DNA of 64,000 nt from Eopsaltria australis (GCA_034509425.1 JAVTVJ010000974.1:124001-188000); one strand, 5' to 3'. Shown: positions 1-13,174, counted from the first letter of the stretch. A program made the numbers and translations. Notes: generated by a model from the sequence alone, not told the origin.

Positions 1-154
1 GCAGCTCCAGGAGGGAATGGGATGACGGGAATTTGGGGTGGGGGTAACCAGGGTGACCCTTGGGGTGTCCGGCCCCTGTCCAAGGGCATCTCCTGGAGTC
101 AAATCCCTGCAGAGGCTGTGCAAAAAGGGGATATTCCCAATGGGAATGGGGATT

Positions 155-252
155 CAACGCAACCCAACATGACCCAAAGTGACCCAACGTGACCCTAAGT
201 GACCCAACACAACCCAATGTAACTCAACATGACCCAACACAAAGTGACCCAG
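155..252. repeat. Degenerate TGACCCAA repeat
   Basis: About twelve imperfect 8-bp units ('gtgacccaacgtgaccctaa'). Confidence 0.8.
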
Positions 253-498
253 CAGCCCTCACACCTCCCCAGGCCAGGGGGGAGATCATAGAAATCAAGG
301 AGTTCAGGCCAAAGCAGCCAGAAACAGAGGAGCAGAGTGAGACGGGAGAGGGAGCGGGCAGACACAGGCGCCGGCCCTCGGCTCCTCCCTAATGAACGAG
401 GCTTTGACAGAGTTTATTGTCCTTGACACTGCTCATTCCCAGGCTGCTCCTTGGAGACCTTCCCTCTTCTGCCCGCATCGCGTGGCCCTGCCGGTGCC

Positions 499-607
499 GG
501 TGATGAGAAGGGGATGGATCCGGCGAGGGGATCCCTGGGAACCCACAGTCAGGGCCAGTGATGGGAAAGGGATGGATCCTGTCAGGGGTTCCCTCAGAAC
601 CCACGGC
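499..607. repeat. Two-copy 60-bp tandem repeat
   Basis: 'gtgatgagaaggggatggat' recurs as 'gtgatgggaaagggatggat' about 60 bp later, with similar flank. Confidence 0.7.
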
Positions 608-1077
608 CTCTCCCTCTGCCCCTTCCCACAGGAGCACAGCTCCCCCCTTCCAAACTCCCAGCCCTTGTCCCTGGGCTCCCAGAGCACTCCCAGTCCCCAA
701 ATCTCGGGATGACTCCCAGACCCTCCCATCAGTGGGAACTGAGGGATCCAGGCCCTGAGACTCTCCCAGCCTCACCAAGGTCACGGCAGAGCTCCGACAC
801 CAAGCACGGCTCCGCATGGCAAAGCCCTGTGCAAACACTAATTAATCCTCACTAACGAACTCCAAATTTATGGCTTAGTTAAGTGTCTGTCTGGCACAGG
901 CTGTTAAATCCCTAATCCCACCCCACTGGAGCGCGGGAAGCAGGACAGCAAAGCCCTGGGTGGCCCCAGCACCACTGGACAGTGCCGGGGGCTCGGGGGC
1001 CGGCAGAGAATTCCTGAGGGAGCCACGGGGGCGGGACCTGAGTCTGCCCCAAAGCTCCATTGGGTCTGCAGCCACTG

Positions 1078-1350
1078 GGACCACCCCAAAAAGGGACCAC
1101 CCCAAAAAGGAGTCACCCCAAAAAGGAATCACCCCAAAAAAGGACAACCTGCACAGGCACCCCAGCAGCAGTGCCATCCCCATGCCATACTGGGATCCAC
1201 AGTGCCATCGTGCCAGTCCTGGATGTGCCATGGAGGAGGATCTGAGTCCTCACCAAAGCTCCATTGGAGCAGCTCACGGGTCTGCAGCCATGTGGGACCA
1301 CCCCAAAAAGGGGTCACCCCTAAAAGGAGTCACCTCAAAAAGGGGGTCAG
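1078..1350. repeat. CACCCCAAAAAGG repeats in two clusters
   Basis: Units of about 15 bp ('gtcaccccaaaaaggaatca') at 1078-1148 and again at 1295-1350, each preceded by the same 'ccaaagctccattgg' sequence. A larger block of about 220 bp was therefore duplicated. Confidence 0.8.
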
Positions 1351-1435
1351 CAGCACAGGCCCCGGTGCTGTGCCATGACCCACGGCTGCACCATTCCAGC
1401 GCCGTCTGTGCCGGTGCTGACTGAGCCCTCACATC

Positions 1436-1460
1436 CTGCTGCTGCTGCTGCTGCTGCTGC
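1436..1460. repeat. CTG trinucleotide repeat
   Basis: About eight uninterrupted CTG units in SND1 intron 10. Confidence 0.9.
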
Positions 1461-1848
1461 AAAATGCCAATTCCCTTTGGGAATCCTCCGCACACGGCGC
1501 CTGGCTGTGCCAGGAGCTGGATAATGGGAACGTTTAAGTGCCCAACCCAAACCGCCCCGTCCGCGCCCTGTCAGCCCCCATTAAATCCCCTTTGTCGTCC
1601 CACAAAAGTGACACTCCCGGCGCAGGGGAAGTGGCAGCTGACGGCTCTGGGAAGCCGTTCAAGAGCTTGGGTGCTCGGCAGAGCTTCTGCAAATAAACAC
1701 GAAAAATCAATGGAACAGCGGGAAGTTAACGGAATTCCACAGCCGGCAAACTCCGACAATTTCCGACACGGAGAAGGATTTTGTTGGGTTTAACCCATTT
1801 TCCGAGGCAGGGGTTGGATCCTACCACGAGTCACCTCCGAAGCTGTGG

Positions 1849-1995
1849 TTGCCCCATCCCTGGAATGTCCACACCCAGACTGTGCAGGGCTTGGAACAAC
1901 CTGGGACAGTGCAAGTGACCCTGCCCATGGTGGGACTGGATGGGCTCAAAGGTCCCTTCCAACCCAACCCAATTCATCCCAATCCATTCTGGGAT
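1849..1995 (+). mobile_element. CR1 LINE 3' fragment
   Basis: Shows 'ccatccctggaatgtccaca', 'tgggacagtg' and the terminal 'ggtcccttccaacccaaccc', typical of the CR1 3' untranslated end in sense orientation. Confidence 0.8.
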
Positions 1996-2631
1996 CCCAC
2001 GATTGCACAAAACGCTGGTCCTGACTCTCCTCAGCTGCTGGAGAGAATCATCAGCCACGGAGAAGTTAATTAAGCCCAGGGATCTGAGGCTCACTTAATT
2101 AAAGGTGAGCAGCAAGGATGGCGCTCCATTAGCGACGAAGTCGGAGCTGCATCTTCAGGGAGCTGCTGGAGGAGGGGGGCCCCACTCCTTCCCCTCCCGG
2201 AACACGGGGATTTCAATCCCGAATTTGATGGGAATGCTCTGGTTTATCCCAAGCTGGGGAAGCCGGGGCAAGAAAGCAGCTTTTTGGTTCCAGTGAAGGA
2301 CAGAGCAGCTCTGGAGGGGGATGAGAGCCCCCTCAAATTCCCTCCTCCCAAAACAACCCTGGAACACCCAACAGGGTGAGAGAATTCCAGCTCTCCTGTC
2401 CAATTAACAGCGTTATGCCGGGCAGGGCCTAATTAAGGTCTATTTTCAGGGAAGCAGCAGCCCGTATCCACTGCCAGGATTCCAGGAGGGGTTTGAACAC
2501 GGAGTGTGGCCATTCCCAGCTCCCGGGGGTCCCTTCCCAAGGGCACAGGATGGGGGTGATGACGGATGCAGGCACAGCTGGAAATACTCCGAGACCTGGG
2601 ATGGCAAATCCAGCTCCACATTCCGGGGCTC

Positions 2632-3522
2632 CCCGGGGACTCTGCAGCCCCCGAGGGATCCCAGGATGGGAGGAACCTGCTCCGTTCCCCTCGTGGGAGA
2701 AGGAAAGGGTTCCATCTGGAGCGAGAGAGGCTCCCAGGGATCCAAGGAGGCTCCTGCTCCCGGGAAGCCGAAGCAGGGAAGGGGCGATGGCTCATCAGCA
2801 GTGTCACGCCACGCTTCACCCTCAGCTGAACCCACCACGGATGTGCCGGGTGGGAAATCCATCCTGGAGAGCCATCTCAGGGGCAGTGACAGGGAACAGG
2901 CCATGTCTGGAACACACATCCCACTGATCCCGGGGTGCTCGGAGCAGGGGGAATGGGGCCCAGGGTGGGGCCCGGTGCCAGAGCTCCCAGCTCCCCATGC
3001 AAACATTTCGGGGTTTTTTCCAAGAATTGCAGGTGCCAACACTCCGGGGGGCCCCAGCCGAGCCGAGGGCACCCAGAGCCCAGTGGCACCGTGGGATGGC
3101 AGGTGGGGAGAGCCCCCCCTGTCCCTGCCAGCGCAATTAGGGAAGCTCATTATTTGTAAAGTAATTAGCAGAGCTAATCAACTCCCAGCACCACGGCGGA
3201 ATGAGCGGGAGGAGAGCGGGAGCTGCCAGCTGGAAACACCAGCACTGGGAGGGGGAACAGGGACACTGCAGCCCCCGAGGGTCCCCAGGGTGGGGCCCGG
3301 TGCCAGGGCAGAGCCGAGCGCTGGGGCAGGATCCCACTCGGAGCAGGAGGGGCTCCCGGGGAACCAGGGAGGCTCCAGGGGATCCAGGGAAGCTGAAGCA
3401 GGGAAGGGGCAATGGCTCATCAGCAGTGTCACGCCACGCTTCACCCTCGGCTGAACCCGGCAGGGATGTGCTGGGTGGGAAATCCATCCCGGGGCCCAGG
3501 GGGCGGTGACAGGGAACAGCAG
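2632..3522. repeat. Locally duplicated block (two copies)
   Basis: 2632-2902 and 3260-3522 share long identical stretches such as 'gctcatcagcagtgtcacgc' and end in the same 'gtgacagggaaca' sequence; about 630 bp offset. Confidence 0.85.
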
Positions 3523-4004
3523 CAGCGGCAGCGCTCGGGAGCGGCTGCTCCGCATCACAGCCCAGGAAGCTCCGCTCCGCTTGGGCCGGCGTGGGGGCGG
3601 CGCCGCTCCAGCGGCTCCTTCCCGGCGTCCTGGGAGCCCGGGAAGGGCTGGGGACGACACCGGGAGTAGTGACAACCCTGAGGACGGCGGGGATGTGCTG
3701 CGCACGGGGATGGGGACGAGCAGCTCCCGGTGACATCCCAGGGACATTCGCAGGCAGCCCCGAGCAGGTGCTTGTTCAAGGAGCGATGCCTGAAGTGCGC
3801 ACTTGACCTCCCCAGCCTCTCCAGCCTCTCCAGCCTCTCCTGCTCCACTGCTCCCGCTCTTTCCTTGCCCCCACTCGCAGCCGGAGCCGCAGACCCCGAG
3901 AGCCACTCGAGTGATAGGAGCTGGGTGGCACTGGAGGCTTTGGTGGCACTGAGGGACAGAGGGCACAGCCAGGGGCTGGTGAGAGAAGGACAGCACAACT
4001 TGAG

Positions 4005-4145
4005 AGCCATGGAATAACTGAGGCTGGAAAAGCCTCGGAGCCCATCGAGTCCAACCATCCTCAGCACTGCCAAGGCCACCACTGCCCATGTCCCCAAGTG
4101 CCACACCCACATGGCTTTGAAACCCCTGCAGGGATGGAGAGCCTT
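4005..4145 (-). mobile_element. CR1 LINE 3' fragment (second subfamily)
   Basis: Reads 'ggaataactgaggctggaaa' then 'cccatcgagtccaacc', the antisense of the CR1 end with the TGAGGCTGGAAAAG signature. Confidence 0.75.
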
Positions 4146-6114
4146 TCCCGCTCTGCCAGAGCTCCCCTCCCACCTCTCCTACAGCAGCTCCTGGCAGTGG
4201 AGGAGCTCGGCACAGCCGAAGCCAGCCGGGATTTGGGATCAGCTGGGATTTGGGACCAGCCTGGATGCTCAGAAGGCTTTTTCCCATCCTCATCCTCACC
4301 ATCCTCCCGAGGGAACCACGTCTGGCACGGAGCGCTTTCTCCGCATCCTGCGGTGCCCTTCCCACGCCCGCCCCGGGAGCTGCCGGGGGCAGAGGCTGCT
4401 CCGACCCGGCCGCTGTCGCTCCCTGTCTCATCCCGCATCCATCCCCGCCTCCCTCATCGCAGCCGACACAGCCCGGCCCGGCCCTGACGGTGCTGCCGGC
4501 GCTCCCCGCTGCCATCTTCTCCCCGGGGCACCGGGAGCGGCTCCCGAGCCCGGCGGGACCATCAATCTCCAGGGAGCCCGAGGGCTCTGATTAATCACGG
4601 GACAGAGCAGCCCTCATCTAAACCCGCTGCTGCTGCCCTGTGCTCCCGGCTCCGCTCCCTCTGCAGGGCCCCTTCCACGCGGGAGAGCAACAGGAGTCGG
4701 ACCCCGGAGATGGGAATCACCCTGCAACGGGCCTGGGGTGTCTGGGATCCTCTCAGCTACAAGGAACAGCAGGAATTGCAGTCCATAGGGGTCGGGATCA
4801 CCCTGCAACGGGCTCGGGGTGTCTGGGACATTCCCAGTCATTTGGGAGTGGACAGAGGAGTGGCAGCACCCCGATCAGGGTATCCTCCAAAAATGGGGCC
4901 CACCGAGTCCTGGGTATTCCCAGAGGGATCCTGACCCCAGGATAACAGGATTGCAAAGGAGGAAGGAAAGGTTTTCCTCCTCTCCGGATGCACCAGCAGC
5001 TGTTGGAGCTGGGAGCTCCCTGCACAGAGCAGAAATTGGATGGATTTCCCCAAAATCCTCTCAGTCTCCCTCCAGAGGGAATGTGCACAGCCAGGCTGCA
5101 GCATTCCAGGGAAAACAGCATGTGCTACACCAGGGGACCCCCACCTATGCCAGGAAAACATTCCCACTCCCTCTCTGGGATCCCAACCCAGCCGAAACCA
5201 AACCCACAGAATTCTGATGGAGAGAGGAGCACCTGATCTCCAATCCCTGGAGCCCAGCACCTTCAGCTCCTCAAAAACAGCTCCAAAAGCCCATTTGGGT
5301 TGTGGCCTGGAATTCCCTGAGGGCTCCATCCCAGGAATTTGCTCCCAAGCCACAAGAATGGGATTTTCCTGAGCGGGAATGCTCCGTGCCAGGGCAGAGG
5401 GAACTCCGAGCCCTCGGCACGCGCTGCTCCCAATTAAGCAGCGCAAATTAATGAAGTTGTTGGCCTTGTCAGCAAGGGCTGCACGTGGAATCAGCATCCT
5501 CTGGGAGCCACTTCCCGCAGCACCAGGATGAGCCAGAGCCTGACTGGGATGAGCCAGAGCCTGACTGGGATGAACTGGGTCTTGTTTAGGATGAGCTGGA
5601 TCTGCCGCCGGCACTGTTCCATCCCAGGATCTCACTGCTGTCAGTGACCCCAACACCCGCCCACCCTCTTCATCCCTGGGGATGGAGCTCCACGGTATCA
5701 ACATTCCATCTGGGAGATCCTGAAGTGGAGGTACACGACCCCTAAATTGGGGTACAGGACCCCGAAGGGGAGTACAGGACCCCGTGGCTGGGACAAAGTT
5801 GGGGTCAGAACAGCGACCCCGAGACTCTGGAGTGGGGACAGCTCCAGATCCAGCGGGATTGGTGCTCCCATGCCAGGCTCTGCTCCCTGCTCGCTCCAGG
5901 ACACCTTTGGCACAGCCATCCTTATCATCCCAGGCAGGGATGAAGGCCCAGGAAGCCTCAGCTCCGCCAGGAGCTGGAGTAGGAACACCTCAGGATAAAT
6001 GGGAACGGTGGGGAACGATGGAAGCGACGGCACGGAAACAACCGGAGCTGCTTCAGCACAACAGAGAACTATAAATAATAAAGTTATAAATTATAAAATC
6101 CAGGAATCAGGGAA

Positions 6115-6208
6115 TTGATTGGGTGGGAAGGGACCTCACAGCCCATCCAGTGCCACCCTTGATGTGGGCAGGAACACCTCCCAGTGTCCCAGGGTGCTCC
6201 AAGCCCTG
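6115..6208 (-). mobile_element. CR1 LINE tail, antisense
   Basis: 'ggtgggaagggacctcacag' followed by 'cacctcccagtgtcc' is the reverse complement of a CR1 end. It abuts an oppositely oriented CR1. Confidence 0.85.
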
Positions 6209-6597
6209 GCCAACCTGGAGAGGAGAAAGCTCCAGGGAGAGCTCAGAGCCCCTGCCAGGGCCTAAAGGGGCTCCAGGAGAGCTGCAGAGGGACTGGGGAC
6301 AAGGACGGGAGGGACAGGACAGAGAGAGAGAATGGCTTCCCAGTGCCAGAGGGCAGGGATGGATGGGATATTGGGCAGGAATTCCTGGCTGTGAGGGTGG
6401 GCAGGCCCTGGCACAGGGTGCCCAGAGCAGCTGTTTGTGCCCCTGGATCCCTGGCAGTGCCCAAGGATGTCCAGGCTGGACACTGGGGCTGGGAGCAGCC
6501 TGGGACAGTGGGAGGTGTCCCTGCCATGGCAGGGGTGGCACTGGAAAGACTTTGGGGTCCCTTCCCACCCAAACCATTCCATGATTTTATGATTCCA
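6209..6597 (+). mobile_element. CR1 LINE 3' fragment
   Basis: About 390 bp from 'ggagaggagaaagctccagg' to 'cattccatgattttatgatt', the sense CR1 3' region with its terminal octamer-like ATGATT repeats. Confidence 0.92.
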
Positions 6598-9500
6598 ACA
6601 TTCCTGGCTGAGGAAGAATAGGAGGAGAATCCCTTAATTTGTGCTGGGGCGCTTCCCAAGGGGCTTTAACCCTGCTGGCAGCTCCGTGCCAGCCCCAGCC
6701 CGGCCCCGAACCCCTCTGTGGGGGGAGCAGGGCAGGCAGGGCCCTTTCCCAGGAATTAATGTGGGAATCAGCTGAGCATGGTGCTGCCCATTCCCGGGGG
6801 ATTCATCATCCGGCAGCGCTTGGCTCAGTGCCCCCTCTCCGGGGCTGATGAGGAAATTGAGACATCCCAAAATATTCGCTCCTTCCACAAACCGCTTGTG
6901 GTTTTCCCTCCATCATTTCCCCACCGCAACGTTGGAATTCAGTGTCAAATGAGCCCGAATTCTGCGGGAGCTCCAGAAGAGCCGCTCCCAGCAGGGCTGA
7001 GATCCCTGGAAAAGCTGTGCCAGCAGCCCCAGCACAGGCAGGAGCATCCCTGCTCCAGGCACTCAGGTTTTCCCAGACAATTGGGAGACACGGCTCTGCT
7101 GCCGCAGGGTTCTTGTCCCAGCCACTGGAATTCATGCATCCCCAGCCTGCGTGCCTCCCTCAGGAAGGAACTGCCCAGAAAAAGGCAGAAATCACAGGAG
7201 GAAGTTGGGTTTATGCTGAATATCCTTTGGGTGCTGGAATGCAGACCCCCATCAGCAGGCATCTGGAACTGGGCTGCGACATTCCAGGCATCCCAAACCG
7301 GGCCCCTGGAATTGGGGATGCATCCTGGACACCCCAAACTGGGCACCTGGAACTGGGGGGTGCATCTCACCCCCTGCCATGGCTGGGAGATGCTGGTTCT
7401 GGGCTACCCCACACTAAACCCATGTGGTCTCCGAGTCTCTGCGATGTCCCCGAGCCCCTGGAGCTCCCAGCCAGAGCCACCCCATTCCCAGCTCCCGAGG
7501 CTCCAGCTGAGATCCCACAGTGCCCTGCCGTGATTCCAGCATGGAGCAGCCACAGCAGGCACGGGAGGCTCGGCCTGGCAGGGGCCGGAGGAGCCTTGGG
7601 ATGTGGCTCTGCGAGCATCGAGCGAGGGCCACATGGATTTTGGAATCCAGCGGCGTTTTGGCTGCTCTGCTCCCACAGAGAGGGAAAATGGGGTCAGCGT
7701 TCCCAGAACAGGGATGGTCCGGCCCCAGGGCCCGGCTGAGGGACACTGTGACACCGGGAGATGCCTCTGCTTCCCAAAACTGTCACCGAGGGGACGGGAG
7801 AGGGGACAGGGACCAGGCAGCTGCTGCCAGGCACGGCCATTTCAGGGCTCCAGGAAGAGACTCCACACTTTACCCGCTGTTATCCCTGATTTCCGAGGAT
7901 AACTGCGAACCCCACGGGATGCGCAGGGGGGCCGTGGCTCCAGGCCCTCCCTGGCCTGGATTTGGGGTGGCGTGGGAGGGGATTCACTGCCGGCCCCTTT
8001 TGTCCCAGCCCCTGGCGGGTTTCATTCCCCTGGATCCTCCCTCCCACAGGCACCGGGACCTGGAGCAGGGTCGGGGCAGGCACTGGGAATGCTGGGACAG
8101 GGGAGAAGCTCAGAGCCCAGCCCGGAGCCGCCGGGAGCCGGGGCTGCTCCGAGCCCACCCGCACATGACGGAGGGAGGGAAGGAGCAAAAGCAGCCAGAG
8201 AAAAGTAGGACAGCAGGGCCGGGAGCGAGGGAAGAGCTTCTAAGGATGGAGCTGCCTCCCCTCTGCGGGGTCTGGGACAGGGGACACCGGACTGTCACTG
8301 TCACCATCACTGTCACCCCTGCTCAGAGGACACCCCGAGACCCCTCACCAGCCCTGGAGGGCTGTTCTGTGCCGGCGGGTCCAGGGAAAAGGCAGGAGGG
8401 ACCCATCAGCCACGGCACAGGCAGGATCCCTGGCACAGGCAGGATCCACGGCCCCACCCCAGTCCCTAGCACAGCCCAGGTCACCTCCAGCACACCCACA
8501 GTGACACGGGGGCAGTGCCTGACCAAGCTGCCCCCATGCCAGGAGGGGCCCAGCCCTTCCTCGTCACCAAGCCCTGCAGATCCAGGGCTGCTTCTCCATG
8601 GAAAGTCACTTCCAAGGGTCCCCACAGCTCTGCCACTTGCACTGGGAATTCTGGGAGGTTCTGAGGTGCTCCCAGTGTACCCAAGGGTGGCCAGTGCCAC
8701 CGGAGCCCAGGAACTCGAGCTGGGGAGAAGAAGAGCTGGGGGGGCTGCAGGTGCCAGTGAGGGACGATCCCAATCCATTCCCCCTCTATCCCATCCACCC
8801 GTCACAACTCGGAATGTCTGGCACTAAATCCAGCCGGTGCTAATGCAGGGGGAATATTCATGACTCCCCATTCTGGGAGCGGCGCCGGCAGAGGTGCAGG
8901 AATGGGGGTGTTCCCACTGCTCCCACAGCTCCAACTCCCTGGGGCTGGGGAGGCTCCGAGCTCCCACTCCAGAATTCCTGAACAGAGGGAAGGGTGCCCT
9001 GAGACAAACACAGAGCCCTGGCCTGGCTGGGACCCCCTGGGACCATGCTGAGCTGGGAGCAGGATGGAATTGGCAGCTGGGATGTGAGCCTGGGCCAGCT
9101 CTTGGGACCAGAGCTGCTCTTGTCACCTCCCTGCCCCACTGGGTGATGCCACTGGGCGTCCCAGCCCTGCCCCCAGTGTCCCCTTGGCCACCTTGGGTGG
9201 TCACCAGGCAGGATTTGGGCGATGCCTGAGCCGTGCCTGCTTCCCACACAGAGCAGAGGCTCCTGAGCTGGGAGAAGGGAATGGAGCCAGTGCAGAGGCT
9301 CATCCCACACTGAAACCAGGGATCGATTCCCGAGGCACAAGGGCCGGAGCATTAGTTGCAGAGCTCAGCTCTGTGCCAGGACCGAGGCTCTGCTCCAATT
9401 CAGTGCAATTTTCCCTGCGCTGAGGAATTCCAGCAGCTCCCGAGGAGCTCAGAAGGTCAAAGCTCCACTCTCCCAGCAGCATTTTCACGCTCATCCAGCG

Positions 9501-10940
9501 GAGCGAGAAACAGCCGGGGCTGGGCACGGACCAAACCTCTGGAGCGGCTCCCGGAGCGCGCCAGGCTGGAGCAGCATCCCCGGGAATGCGAGCTGGCAGG
9601 TGCCTGGATCTTGCTCCAAGCATCGGTGTCACAACACCAGGCAGGAATTACAACAGAGGAATTGCAGCACTTAGCGGGAGGCGGCTGGGGAGGGATCTGG
9701 GCACAGCCCCCTCTCCGAGAACGTGGCAGATCCCAGCATCAGTGGCAGCAGATGGGCCGAGCGGGGCCTGCTCGGAGCAGCGCGGCCCCGGGGCCTCCCG
9801 GAGCTGCTGCCTCACGGAAAAGCTGCTCCGTAATTGCTGGCAAGCTCCTGCCCAGCTCCCCGGCCGGCTCCCGGGCTGGCCGGCTGCTCCAGCACCAGCC
9901 CGGCTTCTGCTGCCGCTGCTGCCGCTCCAGCGCTCCGGGCTGGAGGCTGCTCCCGTTTCGCTGCCGAGCTGCTGCTCTCTGAGCCATGAGCAATTTCCTG
10001 GGATGCCAGCAGCTGTAATCCATACAGGAACCCAACCGTGCCAGCTCGCAAATGAATCCAACCCGGAGCAGGCCTTGTACCTGGCGCTGGCAGCTCCCCC
10101 GGGAGCCGGCGCGCGTGTTTGGACATTTGTTCTCGGCTGGGGAGGGAAAACGCTCTGAGACAAAGCGGAGCTGCTCTCTGGATCCCCCCAACCAGAATTT
10201 AACACCCTGCGCTGCCGGGAGCGGCGGTGCCGCAATCCAGAGCCACGGATTCAACACCGAAGGGCTGCTTTTCGAGGCAGGGATGACTTTGGGAGCGGCA
10301 GGAGGCTCGGCAGCCGCAGATGCAAGCGAATCAGTTTTCCCGGCGCAGCACTTGCTGCCCGGAGGGCACATTCCAGGTTCCCAGAACATGCTGACTGCAC
10401 TCATCTTCTCCCTGGAAGCAACTGCAGCTTCCATTAAATATTGATCCGGGAACTCCGGTGCCCCCACGCCTCCTCTCCTCGACTCTGCCAATATTTAGAA
10501 TCCATTAAAGTCGCGTGCGGAGCACTCGGAGTCGGGGCGGCTCCGCGCCGGCCACGCCGGCGGATCAGTTCGGTTACACAATCCGTGGATGAGCTGCCAT
10601 GATCCTTGTAGCTGTAATTTAGCGGGAGCAGGCCTGGATGAGTTCATGGCTTTGTTCCTCGTTAATCTTTCATGCTTGTTGAGTGCGGAGCAATTTGTGT
10701 AGTACAAACCCTGCGCCACGAATCGCAGCCGTGACCTGCTCCGCATGCAGCGTGCCCGGCATTCCCGGCGGGCCCGGCTCAGCCGGCAGCACAGCCTTGG
10801 ATCCAACCTCCGGATCCCCGGGAACGACTCCTGGACCGTCCTCATGGCACCCACAGGGACAAGGACAACAAAGGGGGGGACACATGGCAGGGCTCGGCCG
10901 AGCTGGAGATCCCCTGGTTCCTCCAGACTCGTTACCAGAA

Positions 10941-11125
10941 AGATCAGGGAATGCTGTGGGTGGGAAGGGACCTTAAGCACCAGCCAGTGCCACCCTGCCA
11001 TGGTAGGGACACTTCCCACTGTCCCAGGCTGCTCCAAGCCCAGTGTCCAGCCTTGGACACTGCCAGGGACCCAGGGGCGGCCACAGCCTCGGCTCTGCAG
11101 TCCCAGGGATTTGTGCCGGCGCCTC
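10941..11125 (-). mobile_element. CR1 LINE tail, antisense
   Basis: 'gtgggtgggaagggacctta' and 'cacttcccactgtcccaggc' mark an antisense CR1 end. Confidence 0.85.
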
Positions 11126-12478
11126 CATTCCTCCAGAGGGTTTGGCAGAGCCCCCTGAGCCATTCCCGCCTGGAAAACGTTCCCGGTGCCAGCCCCTCCT
11201 CCCAACCCCCTCCTGGCAGGGCTGTGGCATTGCCTGCGTTCCCGAGGGTGCCAGTGCAGCCTCTGCAGGGCCCGGAGAATGTTCCCAGCTCCCAGCAAGG
11301 CGCTGCCAAGCTGTGCAGCCGCCCTCTTCCCAAAATCCAGCTGGCTGCTCCCTGGAAAAGCTCCCGGCGGACACCTGCAGACCATCTGTCGAGCAGCACC
11401 CACTGAGCGGGACCGGGCGCCCACGGCGCCCCAGGCTCTCCATGGGTATCCAGGGTGGCTCAGAGCCGGGAGCAGCAGCTCTTTTCCAGGGATGGAGCAG
11501 CTGGGATTGCTAAAAATGGGTGGGATGGGATCTTTCCCAGCTCCTTCCCCAGTTCTCCCGCAGGGTTATGAATCCAACTGGAACAGCCTCAAAAGCGGAG
11601 CTGCAGGGGCCAGGCTGCCCTTGGCCCCAAGGTTGTTCCCTGCCCTTCCTGCCTCCGGCGGGGCTGGCAGAGCTCCAGGCAGGTCGTTGGTATGGAGCCC
11701 TTCCAATCCCACAGAAATATCACAGGAAGCAGCAAGGGACAGGGAAAGGAGCAGAGGAAGCACCAGCTCTGATAGGTTTGGGCAAAACACGGCTCTCCCT
11801 GAAATCTGCTGGAATGAGGCAGGATGAGCAGCAGGAACAACGGACACGGAGCGGCCATGACATTCCTGGCACACAGAAATCCTGAAGCCAGGAGTCAGAC
11901 CCTGGCACCTCTGGGAGCACCCTGGAATATCCCACATTCCAGCTGGGATGCTGCTCCCTGGCTTGGAGGGTCCTGCGGAAGCAGGGGCTGGATGATCCAG
12001 CAGCTCCCTGCCTTTGGAATCGCAGCAGAAAGCCAAGGAACCTGCGTGCATCTCCTCTGAGAGCTGGGGAAAAAATATCCGAGCCCAAATCCATCTGTTC
12101 TCCCTTTTCCTGAAGCCATTTCCAGCTTCCCTGTGCTCCAGCTTTTCCCTGCCCGGGGTGGTGGCAGCTCTGTGAGGCTCCTGGCACTCCAGAGGCTGGA
12201 GCAGGCACAGCACCAGAATCCCGCATCCCAAATCCTGGCCAGAGGGGCCCGGGATCCCTGTCCAGCACTAGTGTGGGGCAGAGGGACAGGACAGAGTCAC
12301 CATCCAGGGGAAACATGGAAAACCCAAGAGCCTCAGCTTTGTGTCCCAGGAAAACAAGTCTGGAAGTGTCCCAGGGCTGTCCTGACAATGCCTGGAGAAA
12401 TCCCACACCTCCAGTGCCAGTCTGGTCTGGGCTGTGCAGGTGGGACCAGGAAAGGAGCCGGCATCTCTCCACTTCCAG

Positions 12479-12510
12479 CGCTCCCAAAAGCTCCCAAAAG
12501 CTCCCAAAAC
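12479..12510. repeat. 11-bp triplicate
   Basis: Three perfect copies of 'gctcccaaaa' plus a spacer base. Confidence 0.85.
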
Positions 12511-13174
12511 CCGGAGCTTCTCCATGTCCCTGCTCTGGCCGGAGACCCTGCCCCAGTTCCAGCTCCCCAGCTCCCAGCCCACCCTCGGCAGGCTGCCTGT
12601 TCCCTGCTCTTCCTGTTGAATCAGGATCCATGTGTTCGACTCCCCCTCCTCCAGAGAATTCCCAATTAAGAGATCAATTTAGATAAATTGGGGATTGGAG
12701 CAGATCTGTGCCGCAACTGCCGCAATCCAGAAAATTCCGCCGGAGCGGCTGACGGGGCCTGGAAAGGGGTCGTCCAAGGGAACGAGCTGGTGATTGGAAA
12801 ACGGAATGGAAATATCCCAAATATCTGGCAACGGCGGTGGCGCCGACACCCAGGGAAGCTCCGAGGCAGAATCACTACAGGTGGATCCACCAGGTCTGAG
12901 CCCCTCTTGCTCTTCCCAGGAATTGGCTCTTCCTTCCATCCCACAGAACTGCAGGACATGGCTCAGCTCCATCTCTGGATGGATCCAAGGCCAGCAAAGT
13001 GCTCCAGGGATTTGGGATCCATCACCAGAATGGACAGATCCCAAATCCCACCGCAGGGCTCGGGCTGAGCCCTCAGTGCCGGCTGCACCTCGGGAACGGC
13101 TGCGCTGCATCCACAGGCACCTGGAGCATCCCAGGGGTGGGAGCATCCCTCGTTCCCACACCCAACAGGGACCA

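Noticed and set aside
1436..1460. CTG repeat as a disease-type expansion
   Set aside because: About eight units, short and intronic.
3178..4515. Long minus-strand open frame (445 codons)
   Set aside because: Composition-driven: GC-rich DNA has few stops. It overlaps a duplicated block and a CR1, has no domain, and several frames are open at once.
7520..8827. Plus-strand open frame of 435 codons in SND1 intron 10
   Set aside because: No recognisable motif, low-complexity residues, no splice or promoter context.
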